Shown in pieces: positions 25,828 to 35,598 of a DNA stretch of 64,000 bases. The notes beneath the pieces were generated by a model. That model was not told the origin of the DNA. It did no database searches and worked only from the letters and a program-made list of their open reading frames with translations. Each line of letters begins with the position of its first letter. Position 1 is the first letter of the stretch. The DNA is from CBDCTM01 sp965222005 (GTDB taxonomy: Bacteria; Bacteroidota; Bacteroidia; Chitinophagales; Saprospiraceae). The stretch spans positions 4,278,001-4,342,000 of the forward strand of contig OZ244935.1 in assembly GCA_965222005.1 (NCBI GenBank), read 5' to 3'. Position numbers and translations under genes: made by a program.

Positions 25828-28392
25828 CTATCTGACAATATGCAAGAGGCTGGCCGCCGTTCTTTCCGCACTTTGCAAGCGCACCAAATACTGCCCCGCA
25901 GCTATTGACGGCCGCACTTCAAAGGCTATTTGATGATTACCCTCCGCCAGATTGCCACTAAAAATAGCCTGCACCCGACGGCCTTGCTGATCAATCAATG
26001 CCAAATCAACACCCTCCACAGCTTTATCAAGCCTAAGCTCAATTGTTGCCTGTGATAGAACGGGGTTGGGATAAATAGTTAGCTTAAGAGCTTCAGAAGG
26101 CAACTCTTTGGCAGCCACTATTTCGCCCAGCTCATAGCTAAACATGGACCGACCAAAGGTAGCCGCAATCAATGTGCGTGTTTCCCGATTCATCACCAGG
26201 TCATTCACAATCGTGCTGGGTAAATTGTTGCCGAGCAGCTCCCATTGCTGTCCGCTGTGGTAACTCACCCAGACTCCCATATCATTGCCCACATATAGCC
26301 GCTCTTGATCATCGTAATCAATAAGCACAGCATTAACCGGGACTTCCGGCAGATTGGCTGAAATATCTATCCAATTGGTTCCGCCATCTTCGCTGAGCAA
26401 GACGTGGGGCTGATAATCGATATAGCGATAGCCTGACAGCGTCACGATCACCTTATTGGCATCATCGGGGAAAACGGCCAGCCGGGTCACGTAGCGATCG
26501 GGCAATCCGGCGCTGACGTTGAGCCAGTTGGCTCCGCCATCTGTGGTCATTTGGACATTGCCATCATCGGTACCAACGTAAATGACCTGCCCGTCGGAGG
26601 GTGCCACAGCAATGGTGCTGATTGTACCAAAAGCCAGGCTACCACTGGGATGCAGCCCGTCTGTCAGATCTTCGCTAATGGCAGTCCAGTTAGCAGCCCG
26701 GTCATCCGAGCGATATAGTTTATTGGAGCCATAATAAAGCACGGAAGGATCGTTGGGGTCAAAAACAACAGGGGTATTCCAGTTCGTACGATCCGTATCA
26801 TCCACGCCATTGAGGGCATACATGAAATTTTCGCCGCCATCTACGGAGCGCCTTAGATTGCCCCATTGATACTCAGCATACACATAATTATTGTCTGTAG
26901 GATCGATAAGTACATAAAAACCATCCCCTCCCAATATCCGCTCCCAGTCATCATGCCCTCCCGTCAATGTGCGGATTGTGCCATTATCCTGAGTACCGCC
27001 ATACAGCCGCTCAGGATAGCTGGGATCAAAGGCGCAGGTATAAAACTGAGTGATGGGCAGTGTGTTTTTATGCTCCCAACTCAGCCCCCCGTCATTGGAA
27101 ATATATATGCCGCCATCATTGCCTGCCACTAAGTTGCTGGTATTGAATGGATTTATTTCGAGCCCGTGTTGATCGACGTGCATATCTTCGGTGATCCACT
27201 GCCAGCTATCTCCGCCATCCGTTGTTTTGAATAGCTGTACGCCCATCACATACACCACATCGGGATCGAGGGGATCTACTCTCAGGTTGCCAAAAAACCA
27301 ACCGAAAGAGGCATATACATCCACCAAATCACTGTCATGGGTTTGCACCCAACTATCCCCGCCATCCGTTGTTTTGTAAATTCCTCTGAAGTAGTTGCGG
27401 ATACGATCATGGGTGTAGGATGCATACAGCACATTGGGATTGGAGGCTGAAATAGCAATACCGATGCGGCCGGTTTGCTCGTCACTGATAGGCAATCCAT
27501 TGGTGAGCTGAGTCCAGCTATCGCCCCCATCCGTTGAGCGGTGGATACCTGAAGTAGGCCCGCCATAAGAACGCTGCCAGGGCTTCCGAAGACGCTCCCA
27601 GGTAGTTGCATATACGATATCGGAATTTTGCGGATTTACCAGTACATCAATACAGCTGGTAGAATCGGAGACAAAAAGTATCTGCTCCCAGCTACTTCCG
27701 CCATCCGTAGTGCGATACAAGCCACGTTGGCTGTCCTTGCCATAAAGCTTTCCGGTAGTAGCTACGAACACCCGATCAGCATTGAGCGGATCAATGGCTA
27801 TGCGGCCGATATGCTGACTCTCCGCCAAGCCCATCCATTGCCAGTTTTGTCCGTCATCGGTACTCTTATACAAGCCATTACCGAAAAAAGCCCCGGAGGT
27901 AGCCGAGCCATTGGCTTCCCCTGTGCCGGCATATAAAACACTGGGATTGGAAGGAGCGATGGCTATATTCCCGATAGAGAGGAAGCCCGCTTCGTCAAAA
28001 ATAGGTGACCAGGATTGCCCGCCATCGATGGTTTTAAAAATACCCCCCACCGAAGTAGCCGCATAGATGACCAGGGGGTTGATAGGATGCAACGCCACAT
28101 CTGTGACACGTCCTCCCACATTGGTAGTGCCCAGGGATTGCCAGTCGCTGGCGCCTCTTGAACTGGCAGACTCCCTGGCGCGCATGGTCTGTTGCACCCC
28201 GGCGCGATAAGCTTGTATGTCAATTTGGTTATGAGGATAGGCTCTTTGCCTGTAAAGGTAATCATCGGGCCCCTTTTGAGATGCTTCGCCCATTTGAATC
28301 GCGATGGGTACTTGGCTAGCATACCAGATGACACCAAACAGTACCAGGCTGGAAACAATAATAGCCGCAATGGAAAAGGACGGATTTTTCAT
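25828..28392 (-). CDS. Sortilin/VPS10-like Asp-box repeat protein with T9SS sorting domain
   Basis: The 854-residue protein has an N-terminal hydrophobic signal/anchor (residues 5-26). The body is a beta-propeller with about 11 Asp-box repeats (S/T-x-D-G-G-x-S-W, e.g. KTIDGGQSW, RTTDGGSSW, KTTDGGDSW), as in BNR/VPS10 and xyloglucanase-type propellers. The C-terminus (from LTIYPNPVLSQATIEL) is a type A T9SS sorting domain, so it should be exported to the surface or medium. No catalytic residues for glycoside hydrolysis can be assigned, so I do not claim an enzyme activity. The upstream PhoX-like gene ends 30 bp from its start on the same strand. Confidence 0.9.
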   Translation of the reverse strand: MKNPSFSIAAIIVSSLVLFGVIWYASQVPIAIQMGEASQKGPDDYLYRQRAYPHNQIDIQAYRAGVQQTMRARESASSRGASDWQSLGTTNVGGRVTDVALHPINPLVIYAATSVGGIFKTIDGGQSWSPIFDEAGFLSIGNIAIAPSNPSVLYAGTGEANGSATSGAFFGNGLYKSTDDGQNWQWMGLAESQHIGRIAIDPLNADRVFVATTGKLYGKDSQRGLYRTTDGGSSWEQILFVSDSTSCIDVLVNPQNSDIVYATTWERLRKPWQRSYGGPTSGIHRSTDGGDSWTQLTNGLPISDEQTGRIGIAISASNPNVLYASYTHDRIRNYFRGIYKTTDGGDSWVQTHDSDLVDVYASFGWFFGNLRVDPLDPDVVYVMGVQLFKTTDGGDSWQWITEDMHVDQHGLEINPFNTSNLVAGNDGGIYISNDGGLSWEHKNTLPITQFYTCAFDPSYPERLYGGTQDNGTIRTLTGGHDDWERILGGDGFYVLIDPTDNNYVYAEYQWGNLRRSVDGGENFMYALNGVDDTDRTNWNTPVVFDPNDPSVLYYGSNKLYRSDDRAANWTAISEDLTDGLHPSGSLAFGTISTIAVAPSDGQVIYVGTDDGNVQMTTDGGANWLNVSAGLPDRYVTRLAVFPDDANKVIVTLSGYRYIDYQPHVLLSEDGGTNWIDISANLPEVPVNAVLIDYDDQERLYVGNDMGVWVSYHSGQQWELLGNNLPSTIVNDLVMNRETRTLIAATFGRSMFSYELGEIVAAKELPSEALKLTIYPNPVLSQATIELRLDKAVEGVDLALIDQQGRRVQAIFSGNLAEGNHQIAFEVRPSIAAGQYLVRLQSAERTAASLLHIVR

Positions 28393-28422
28393 AAAAATTT
28401 ATTGATTTTGAAAGCAGTTCAA

Positions 28423-29835
28423 TTATAGGTGCTGGCGATTTTCCCAAGGCCCTTGAATGGCTAAGGTTAGCCCCGCATGCTGAATATTGACAAAAAAGGT
28501 TTTACCACTTGGAGAAAACACTCCCCCTGCAAATTCTGATTCAAACCCCACATTTTCTGCCAGCCTGTAGTAATGCCCTTTGGCATCTACCCCCACTATA
28601 AACGGATGATCATTGTCTTCGCAAAGCACCACATCGCCCCAAGGTGCTACCGTGAGGTTATCACATTTTTTAAGTAGGGCTGTATCGTTTGGTTCCAGGT
28701 ACAATTCCAGTTTTCCCGGCTCTGCCTTTTCACCCGCCTGCCCCTCCTGCGGGCTGGGCTGGTAGCGAAATACCTGGCCTTTGCGGTTGGCTCCTCCGTT
28801 GGTGCAGGCGAAATACACTTCCTCATTGCCAAACCACATTCCTTCCGCCCTGGCAAATCGCGCCGCTCCCCTGTCATAGCCGCGATGCCGGAGATCATCA
28901 TCCGGCGATTCGATCTGGTCCATATCTATCCAATATACTTCCAGTGGCTCATTGAGTGGCATTTTCTGGCTTTTCCAGTTGCGGGTATCCGAATACGATT
29001 TTTCCTGGAAGGCCAGAGCCTGCAAGCGACCACCTGCCATCAAATTGCCCGGCTGATGGGGCAGGTAGCGATAAATCAAACCATCTTCCCGATCCTCGGT
29101 TTGGTACACAATTCCAGTAGAGGGATCCACACAAACTGCTTCGTGGTTGAAGCGGCCCATAGCGCGGATCGGAATGGCTTGATGGAGTTGCATTTGTTCG
29201 GTGGCAGGCACTTCAAAATTGTACCCGTGATTTTTTTGCAAGCCGCGTTGTCCCTTCACCATTACCGATTCCTCACAAGTGATCCAACTGTTCCAGGGAG
29301 TGGGGCCACCCGCACAGTTGCGAACCGTACCGCAGAGGCTGAGGAATGATTTTTTCACCCTCATTTCCTGTTCATCGAATAGCAGTGTAGTGGTACCTCC
29401 GATGCAGCGACTTCCTTTTTGGGCCTCGTCATACAGTAAGGGCAAATGCTCCTTTTGCAGCAATGCCTGCGACTTGCCAAAGGGGCCATCCTGCCAGGGA
29501 AGCAATTCGTGGTTCCGAATCAGGATCACTTGCTCTGAGCTACCCGCAAAGGTAGCCATGCCATCGGGTAAGTGCGGATGCACATACCCATCGCTCATCG
29601 GCTGACCGGCAGTAGCAATGATTTGGTAATGGAAGCCATTGGGTAAATTGAGCAAGCCATTGGGATCGGGAAGAAGGGGGCCATAACCGGGACTGGCCAG
29701 CTTTTCTGGTAAAATCCGGGGGTCCCGGTTTTTACAAGCCGTGAGTGTCAGGAAGGATTGCAAGCCGAGAAAGCCAAGACTGACGGCTCCTGCCTGCCGG
29801 ATAAAGGTACGCCTGCTATTTTGGTGGATAGTCAT
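28423..29835 (-). CDS. PhoX/DUF839-family phosphatase, Tat-exported lipoprotein
   Basis: The 470-residue protein starts with a twin-arginine signal (S-R8-R9-TFIRQ) followed by a hydrophobic stretch and the lipobox L-T-A-C34, so it should be exported folded and lipid-anchored. The rest matches the PhoX (DUF839) propeller: RNHELLPWQDGPFG, GGTTTLLFD, TPWNSWITCEES, RFNHEAVCVDPSTGIVYQTED, FACTNGG and LCEDNDHPFIVGVD, which carry the conserved Glu/Asp and Cys residues near the Ca/Fe centre. PhoX enzymes release phosphate from organic phosphates. It is upstream of the Asp-box gene and likely co-transcribed with it. Confidence 0.88.
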   Translation of the reverse strand: MTIHQNSRRTFIRQAGAVSLGFLGLQSFLTLTACKNRDPRILPEKLASPGYGPLLPDPNGLLNLPNGFHYQIIATAGQPMSDGYVHPHLPDGMATFAGSSEQVILIRNHELLPWQDGPFGKSQALLQKEHLPLLYDEAQKGSRCIGGTTTLLFDEQEMRVKKSFLSLCGTVRNCAGGPTPWNSWITCEESVMVKGQRGLQKNHGYNFEVPATEQMQLHQAIPIRAMGRFNHEAVCVDPSTGIVYQTEDREDGLIYRYLPHQPGNLMAGGRLQALAFQEKSYSDTRNWKSQKMPLNEPLEVYWIDMDQIESPDDDLRHRGYDRGAARFARAEGMWFGNEEVYFACTNGGANRKGQVFRYQPSPQEGQAGEKAEPGKLELYLEPNDTALLKKCDNLTVAPWGDVVLCEDNDHPFIVGVDAKGHYYRLAENVGFESEFAGGVFSPSGKTFFVNIQHAGLTLAIQGPWENRQHL

Positions 29836-29898
29836 ATCGCAAGGTAAGTATTCTTGTCCCTTAAGCCAAGAAGTGATTTGTCAGGAAGGCGCAAGAAC

Positions 29899-32118
29899 TC
29901 AGATTTTTAGCAAAATTGGTGTGGTATCCGGCATGCTATTGTTTTGAACAAATACCGTAACCCGCAAATCTTTTGACAGTTTGTCAATATTGGTAGCCAT
30001 TTGCTCGTAACGGCCTTGCTGTAGTTGTGGCAAACCAAGGAATACAATATCGGCATTGCTGCTGTGCCGATATACCAAATTACCGAATGTATCCTGGCTA
30101 TGCAAAACTTCCACTTTAGCTTTGATACGGGTTTTAGGTAAAGCTTGCAGGATTCCTTGCTTGAGGCGGTCGCTTTCCTCTGCACTTTGTACTACCGAGC
30201 GGATAGTAATCTCGGCCTGCTCCCATTGGCGATTGAGCTGCAGCAGATAGGCCAGCAGCAACATAAGATCGCCATTATTTTCACGGCCTCCCCACCAAAT
30301 ATCAATGCGCTTGCAGCTTTCGGGGAGTTGATCGGTAAAACGCACCAGCAATAGATTTTTGCCATTTTCAGCAATGTCTTTGCAGATTTCCAATTGACGG
30401 AGCTGCCCGGCCTGGCCTTCTGACCAGCCAAACACAATCGTATTGGTACGCAGCCCCGCCAATCCGTGCGCTTTGCTCACATCATGGATGCCATCGGCCA
30501 GCTCATCTACCGCATGCACTTCGCAAAATGCCTCGAGTCCGTTGCGCTTCAGGCTTTCTGCCATTTCCATCTCTAGATTTTTTCTCTTTTCGGCCGATAG
30601 CTTTTCTTCCTTCGTAAATAAAAGTTTGGCAATAGTGAGAATGCCGTGATTCTGCCCTAAAGCCTCCGCCAAGCGCACCAGAGGCATCCTCTTTTCAATA
30701 TCCTGAACAAAGAGCAACATCAAAGGGCGCCAGTTGCGCGGATGTATTTTTCGCTTGGCCAGCTGAAGCATTGAGTAGCGTGAAAAATTGAGCCAAAGGC
30801 CAGCCCCTACATCGCCCCATTGTTGCTCCAGTGAACGCGAGCGGAGCCACAAATAGAGTGAAAATTCCAGCACCAGCGCGATCAGACAGGCCCAGGGGTT
30901 GATCAAATACATGACGCCAATTGCTCCAAGGGCTCCTAATATGGACACATACCAGGGCACCTTGATTTGCGGACGGTAGGAGGGTTCGGCCACCAACTGC
31001 TCCACCGCAGCGCTCAGATTGATGGCTACGTACAGAGTAAGAAAGAGCACCGAAACAAATTGGGCTATGGTATTGAGCTCTCCGAGGCTGACAGCGAGTA
31101 GAGCAATAATGCCGCTGGTCCAGGTAGCTACCGTTGGCTGGCCCGATATGGACAGCTTGGAGAAAAGTTTTGGTGCCAAACCATCCATCGACAGCGCCTG
31201 TAATACACGAGGTCCGCCCAATATACTGCCAAAAGCAGAGGAAAGAATCGCTCCCCAAACAGCTGGTATCACCAGCCAGGCTCCCAATATGGCAACCTCC
31301 GTCCAGGTGCTTAGACCCTTTTGGGGATCAGCCAATTGCTCCAAACTCAGCGCAGCAGTGATGGAGAGGAATACTGGTATGATGAGATAAATAATCAAGC
31401 CCGTTAGCACAGCTCCTAATGTGCCGGTGGGAATGGATTTGCGGGGATCTTTCAGATCTCCACTCATACCAATACCTGCTGTAAAGCCTGTGACGGCTGG
31501 AAAAAATACGGCAAAGACATACCAAAAACCTTCTGGTGCAGTATGATAAGATGGCGTCCAGACGGGTGCATGCAGGTCATTCATGAGTACCCCAATGACC
31601 AATGCCAGCAGGGATAATCCAACCAATACCATCAAGGGAAGTTGTGCCTTTAGTGCCAGCGACGCGCTGCGCCCTGCCAAAAGGGTGACCACAATAATGA
31701 GACCGGCGGCCAGTAGTTGGATGGCATAGCTGGGCAGCATGCCCCACTCGGCTGGCCAAAGCACCAGGATCGCCTCTGCCAGGCCAAAGCAATAGAACGT
31801 GACGCTCAAAGTTCGGCAGAGGTAGAGTGGAATGCCGATTGCTCCGCCGGGCTCAATCCCCAGGCTTCTGGATACCAGGTAATACTCTCCTCCCACTCCC
31901 ACCTGAATGTTGGTAGCTATGGCGGAAGCACTCAGCCCGGTAATGAAGGTGATGGAACTGGCTAAAACCACAATCAGCAGGGTGAGTCCGAGGCCGACAT
32001 TGCCTACCACCCAACCAAAACGGAGGTACATGATAAGTCCCAAAATGGTGAGAATACTGGGCGTATATACCCCCAGGAAGGTACCGAATTTTTGGGCAGT
32101 TGGTTTTGATTGTTTCAT
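29899..32118 (-). CDS. APC-superfamily cation-chloride cotransporter-like permease
   Basis: This 739-residue protein has about 12 membrane segments in its first 450 residues with the NKCC/KCC-type start FGTFLGVYTPSILTILGLIM and the GVGGEYYLVSRSLGIEPGGA loop. A cytoplasmic C-terminal half follows (LMLLFVQDIEKRMPLVRLAE onward), resembling the SLC12 C-terminal domain with a universal-stress-like fold. It probably co-transports inorganic cations with chloride. The start was set at ATG 32118; an upstream TTG at 32130 is in frame. It is divergent from the SulP gene (221 bp), pairing two ion transporters. Confidence 0.88.
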   Translation of the reverse strand: MKQSKPTAQKFGTFLGVYTPSILTILGLIMYLRFGWVVGNVGLGLTLLIVVLASSITFITGLSASAIATNIQVGVGGEYYLVSRSLGIEPGGAIGIPLYLCRTLSVTFYCFGLAEAILVLWPAEWGMLPSYAIQLLAAGLIIVVTLLAGRSASLALKAQLPLMVLVGLSLLALVIGVLMNDLHAPVWTPSYHTAPEGFWYVFAVFFPAVTGFTAGIGMSGDLKDPRKSIPTGTLGAVLTGLIIYLIIPVFLSITAALSLEQLADPQKGLSTWTEVAILGAWLVIPAVWGAILSSAFGSILGGPRVLQALSMDGLAPKLFSKLSISGQPTVATWTSGIIALLAVSLGELNTIAQFVSVLFLTLYVAINLSAAVEQLVAEPSYRPQIKVPWYVSILGALGAIGVMYLINPWACLIALVLEFSLYLWLRSRSLEQQWGDVGAGLWLNFSRYSMLQLAKRKIHPRNWRPLMLLFVQDIEKRMPLVRLAEALGQNHGILTIAKLLFTKEEKLSAEKRKNLEMEMAESLKRNGLEAFCEVHAVDELADGIHDVSKAHGLAGLRTNTIVFGWSEGQAGQLRQLEICKDIAENGKNLLLVRFTDQLPESCKRIDIWWGGRENNGDLMLLLAYLLQLNRQWEQAEITIRSVVQSAEESDRLKQGILQALPKTRIKAKVEVLHSQDTFGNLVYRHSSNADIVFLGLPQLQQGRYEQMATNIDKLSKDLRVTVFVQNNSMPDTTPILLKI

Positions 32119-32265
32119 AGTTTTCAACAAGCTGTAAGGGATCGCCCGATGTTGGGTTGATTAAATTTTAAAATCACCAATAAATTCTCCATCGCGTATA
32201 ATAGCTTAAAGAAAAACAATTCCCAGGAAATAAAGTAATTTTCACAGAGGCTCAAAATAGTTTGC

Positions 32266-32273
32266 TATTTTTG
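32266..32273 (+). promoter_or_regulatory. -7 promoter element (TATTTTTG) of the SulP gene
   Basis: TATTTTTG matches TAnnTTTG and lies 67 bp before the SulP ATG. A TTG at the right spacing is not evident, so support is partial. Confidence 0.4.
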
Positions 32274-32339
32274 AATTCCTCTTTTTATTACTATTTTTAG
32301 CCAATCCAAGCAGCATATTATTGAATTTGTTAGCAAACT

Positions 32340-34571
32340 ATGTCTCATCTCATTCCTGAAGATGGCTGGAAAGGTTTTGGAAAGTATTGGCGCAATGACC
32401 TTATTGCAGCTTTCAGTGTATCCTTTGTAGCCTTACCGCTTTGCCTCGGCATTGCTTTGGCTGCGGGCCTGCCGCCTATGTCGGGGGTGATCTCGGCGGT
32501 GGTCGGTAGTTTTGTGACAACCTTTGTTCGCGGAAGCCACGTTTCCATCAATGGGCCCGGGGCCGGGCTGATAGCAGTAGTGCTGGCAGCAGTAGCAGGG
32601 CTTGAGGATGGCAGCGGTCGAACCTTACACTTTGTCCTGGCCGCCTTTGTAGTATCCGGTGCCATTCAAGTACTGCTGGGCCTTTTCAAATTGGGCAAAT
32701 TTGCAGATTTGTTTCCCAGCTCGGTGATCCACGGAATATTAGCCGCCATCGGCCTCATCATCATTGCCAAGCAAATTCATGTGGCACTCGGCACCAGCTC
32801 GGATGCCGACAACACCATCGGTATCATCATGGATGCTTTCCGAAATTTTTCTCAAATCAACCCCTTCATTGCACTCATCTCTGTAGTGGGTATCCTGCTT
32901 TTGGTTTTTCATGCCCGAATCAGCTACAAGCTCTTTCACTTTATCCCTGCTCCGATGTGGGTGTTGGTCATTGCGGTAATATTAGTTTATGTATTCAACT
33001 TCCTCGAACCGCATTCCATAAGCTTGTGGGGCAATAGCTATCCAGTAGGCCCGCAATACCTGATCAGCATTCCCGACAATCCGCTGGATGCTTTGTTTTT
33101 TCCGGATTTTTCAAAAACCGGGAGCCTGAAATTCTGGCTGGCCGTAGTTTCGATTACCCTAATTTCCAGCGTAGAAACCCTTGCAAGCGCCAAAGCCGTG
33201 GACAAGCTCGACCCTTACAAACGCAAAACCAATCTCAACAAGGAACTCGTTGGCGTCGGTCTGGGCACTATGGCTTCCGGAGCGCTGGGCGGCCTCCCTG
33301 TGCTGACCGTCATTGTCCGCTCAACCGTCAATTTGCACAACAATGCCAGCACCCGATGGTCCAATCTTTATCACGGTCTGTTGATACTGATCTTTGTGCT
33401 ATTGCTGGCACCCGTTATTCAAAAAGTGCCGCTGGCGGCACTGGCGGCTATTCTGGTTTACACCGGCTTCAAACTCGTGTCGCCAAGAAATTTTGCTATG
33501 GCCTACAAACAAGGAATGGAGCAGCTTTTATTTCTCGTAGGCACTATGGTAATCACTCTATACACCAATTTATTATGGGGGATTGTAGGCGGCACCCTGC
33601 TAACCTTGCTGGTGCATATCCTGCTAGCCAGAGTTCCGATTCAGGATTTTTTTCACATGATCCGGCTACCGGATTCTGGCCTTGGCCAGCGGGTGGATGG
33701 CAAGTACGAACTTAAGCTCAAAGGAGTGGTCAATTTTCTATCCTTGCTGAAAATAAACAAGATGCTGGCCTCTTTGCCAGCTGGCTCTGATGTGGAAGTC
33801 GATCTGTCAGCAAGCAGATTGGTGGATTTGACAGTCTTGGAAAATCTGGACGACTTCCAAAGAGCCCACGAAAATACAGGGGGCAGCGTATCTGTAGGAG
33901 GGACCGACCGGCATGTGGCCTCTGCCGATCACCGGCTGGCGCTGAAGAGCCATCACCATTCGCCCGCTCCCGTTCATTTAAGCAAGCGCGAACTTAAAAT
34001 GCAGCTGTTGAGCATCGAAAATGATTGGGAATTTCAGCATAAGGCTGACCTGGATCACCGCCATTTGAAAAGTTTCCACTTCTTCGAGTTGCGGCCGATA
34101 GAGAAAGAAGATAATATCATAAAAGGCAAATTCTCTAATTTAGCTATCGGCTGGCAGCTCAGTGACATCACCTTCGATGAAGGGGCATTCACTGCTACAG
34201 AGGTCTATCATACTACTATTCAGGTTATCCGATTGCCTAAAAAAATTCCGGCTTTTGTCATTGAACAGGAAGGGTTTTTCGACAAGCTATTTGACCGGGT
34301 GATGGCTTTTACGGGGCAAATGGATATCGACTTTCAGCTTTTTCCCGATTTTTCCAGCAAATTTTTGCTAAAGGGGGATGACGAAGCAGCCATCCGAACT
34401 TTTTTTACTCCGGAGCTGATTCGTTTTCTGGAAGTTCAAAATATTCATCATATTGAAAGCAATGGAGAGGCGCTACTTATTTTCAGGTATCTCCGGCTTG
34501 CCCGCACCGGGGAGATCGTAAATATGCTCGAATTTTCAGAGCGGCTGGTCAAGAAAATAATGGCCTACTGA
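32340..34571 (+). CDS. SulP-family anion transporter with extra C-terminal domain
   Basis: 743 residues. Residues about 12-430 form the SulP membrane domain (NDLIAAFSVSFVALPLCLGI, GSHVSINGPGAGLIAVVLAA, VETLASAKAVDKLDPYKR, GLPVLTVIVRSTVNLHNNA). Residues 455-525 form a STAS-like domain (VEVDLSASRLVDLTVLENL). A further ~190 residues follow that are not part of standard SulP proteins, including a segment FSSKFLLKGDDEAAIRTFF and LIRFLEVQNIHHI that resembles the DUF3137 style of domain. The transported anion (bicarbonate, sulfate or other) cannot be decided. The last 7 bp overlap the convergent lipoprotein gene. Confidence 0.9.
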   Translation: MSHLIPEDGWKGFGKYWRNDLIAAFSVSFVALPLCLGIALAAGLPPMSGVISAVVGSFVTTFVRGSHVSINGPGAGLIAVVLAAVAGLEDGSGRTLHFVLAAFVVSGAIQVLLGLFKLGKFADLFPSSVIHGILAAIGLIIIAKQIHVALGTSSDADNTIGIIMDAFRNFSQINPFIALISVVGILLLVFHARISYKLFHFIPAPMWVLVIAVILVYVFNFLEPHSISLWGNSYPVGPQYLISIPDNPLDALFFPDFSKTGSLKFWLAVVSITLISSVETLASAKAVDKLDPYKRKTNLNKELVGVGLGTMASGALGGLPVLTVIVRSTVNLHNNASTRWSNLYHGLLILIFVLLLAPVIQKVPLAALAAILVYTGFKLVSPRNFAMAYKQGMEQLLFLVGTMVITLYTNLLWGIVGGTLLTLLVHILLARVPIQDFFHMIRLPDSGLGQRVDGKYELKLKGVVNFLSLLKINKMLASLPAGSDVEVDLSASRLVDLTVLENLDDFQRAHENTGGSVSVGGTDRHVASADHRLALKSHHHSPAPVHLSKRELKMQLLSIENDWEFQHKADLDHRHLKSFHFFELRPIEKEDNIIKGKFSNLAIGWQLSDITFDEGAFTATEVYHTTIQVIRLPKKIPAFVIEQEGFFDKLFDRVMAFTGQMDIDFQLFPDFSSKFLLKGDDEAAIRTFFTPELIRFLEVQNIHHIESNGEALLIFRYLRLARTGEIVNMLEFSERLVKKIMAY

Positions 34572-35512
34572 TCGAGTCCCAGCTTGTCTCTCCATTCACT
34601 GTCGGCTACCGAATTCTTATTCCAATAATCAACCAGTAAACGCTTTTTCTGGGTAGCACGGGTAGTCAGCTCGCGGGCATCAGCACCAAAACCACTGACA
34701 TATCGCTCCTCCCAGCCAGTGATTTTGTAAGGGAAAGATTTCTGAAAATGGATGACCAAAGAGCGTTTCGGCTCGCTATAATCTAAGCGATACGTCATCC
34801 AGGCACTATTTTCGGTATTGGGTTTCAAGGTCGCCTCGGCAATGGATTTTTGAAAGGGGGTATGCCTCAATCGGCTAAAAATCATTCCGGGTAGCACTTC
34901 CACCCTACCCTGCGGCAAACTCTGCGGATCGAGCCGCAGGCGCGTCCAGATTTCATCCTCCAACAGCACCGCTGGTACACTAAAGTGCTTGTCGCCTTCC
35001 GATTCAAAGTAGCTGTTCTGCTGCACCTTAAATTCATTGCCCATCCAATTGGCCTGCATAAAGGTGTGACCACACCATTCCTGCGATGAAGCTGTAACCT
35101 TCAGGCTGTGGCTATGCTTTTTGAATTCAACGGGGGTAAAGGTTGATTGAAAGAGGGAGTACGGATAAAGGCCCGTATTGAAGTACTTGGCAAAGTTTAG
35201 TTTCAACACTTTTACAGCATCTTTGCGGTGTTGCTCGGGCCGGTCCAACTTCACCTGCTTTGATTTCGACAAGTCTTCCGTCACAAAAATGAGTACTGCT
35301 TCCCCTTGGTGCAGCTCCCCATAACGGGCCTGCTCCAACGAATAACTGGTCAGCTCTGCTTTTCCCTGATACCAATACTTATCAAAGGAGGCTTGCGGAT
35401 TGGCCACCGATAGAGCGCTGCCTTTTTCCAGCGCCTCCTGCCCGGAGTCAGGCTGTTGGCAAGCAGCCAGTAATATTGTGAATAGGCCTGCTAAGATGTA
35501 TTTAGTACTCAT
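34565..35512 (-). CDS. Lipoprotein of unknown function
   Basis: The 315-residue protein has a lipoprotein signal (MSTKYILAGLFTILLAAC; lipobox L-A-A-C18). The body has no motif I can tie to an enzyme. Recurrent features are KYWYQGKAELTSYSLEQARYG near residue 45, EWCGHTFMQANW near residue 145, and a Tyr/Trp-rich C-terminal half. Comparable lipoproteins occur in many Bacteroidota without an assigned role. The ATG at 35512 is preferred over a TTG at 35521. It is not in an evident operon; its end overlaps the SulP stop. Confidence 0.7.
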   Translation of the reverse strand: MSTKYILAGLFTILLAACQQPDSGQEALEKGSALSVANPQASFDKYWYQGKAELTSYSLEQARYGELHQGEAVLIFVTEDLSKSKQVKLDRPEQHRKDAVKVLKLNFAKYFNTGLYPYSLFQSTFTPVEFKKHSHSLKVTASSQEWCGHTFMQANWMGNEFKVQQNSYFESEGDKHFSVPAVLLEDEIWTRLRLDPQSLPQGRVEVLPGMIFSRLRHTPFQKSIAEATLKPNTENSAWMTYRLDYSEPKRSLVIHFQKSFPYKITGWEERYVSGFGADARELTTRATQKKRLLVDYWNKNSVADSEWRDKLGLDQ

Positions 35513-35598
35513 TATCTTCAATAGTTTTGATACAGGATTGTACGGAAAAACCTTGATAGTAGTACAAATGAATCGAAAAATAGTTGAAGAACTTTTCG

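Noticed and set aside
25828..28392. Asp-box protein as a sialidase or other glycosidase
   Set aside because: Asp-box repeats are structural; no catalytic residues of a glycosidase family could be assigned.
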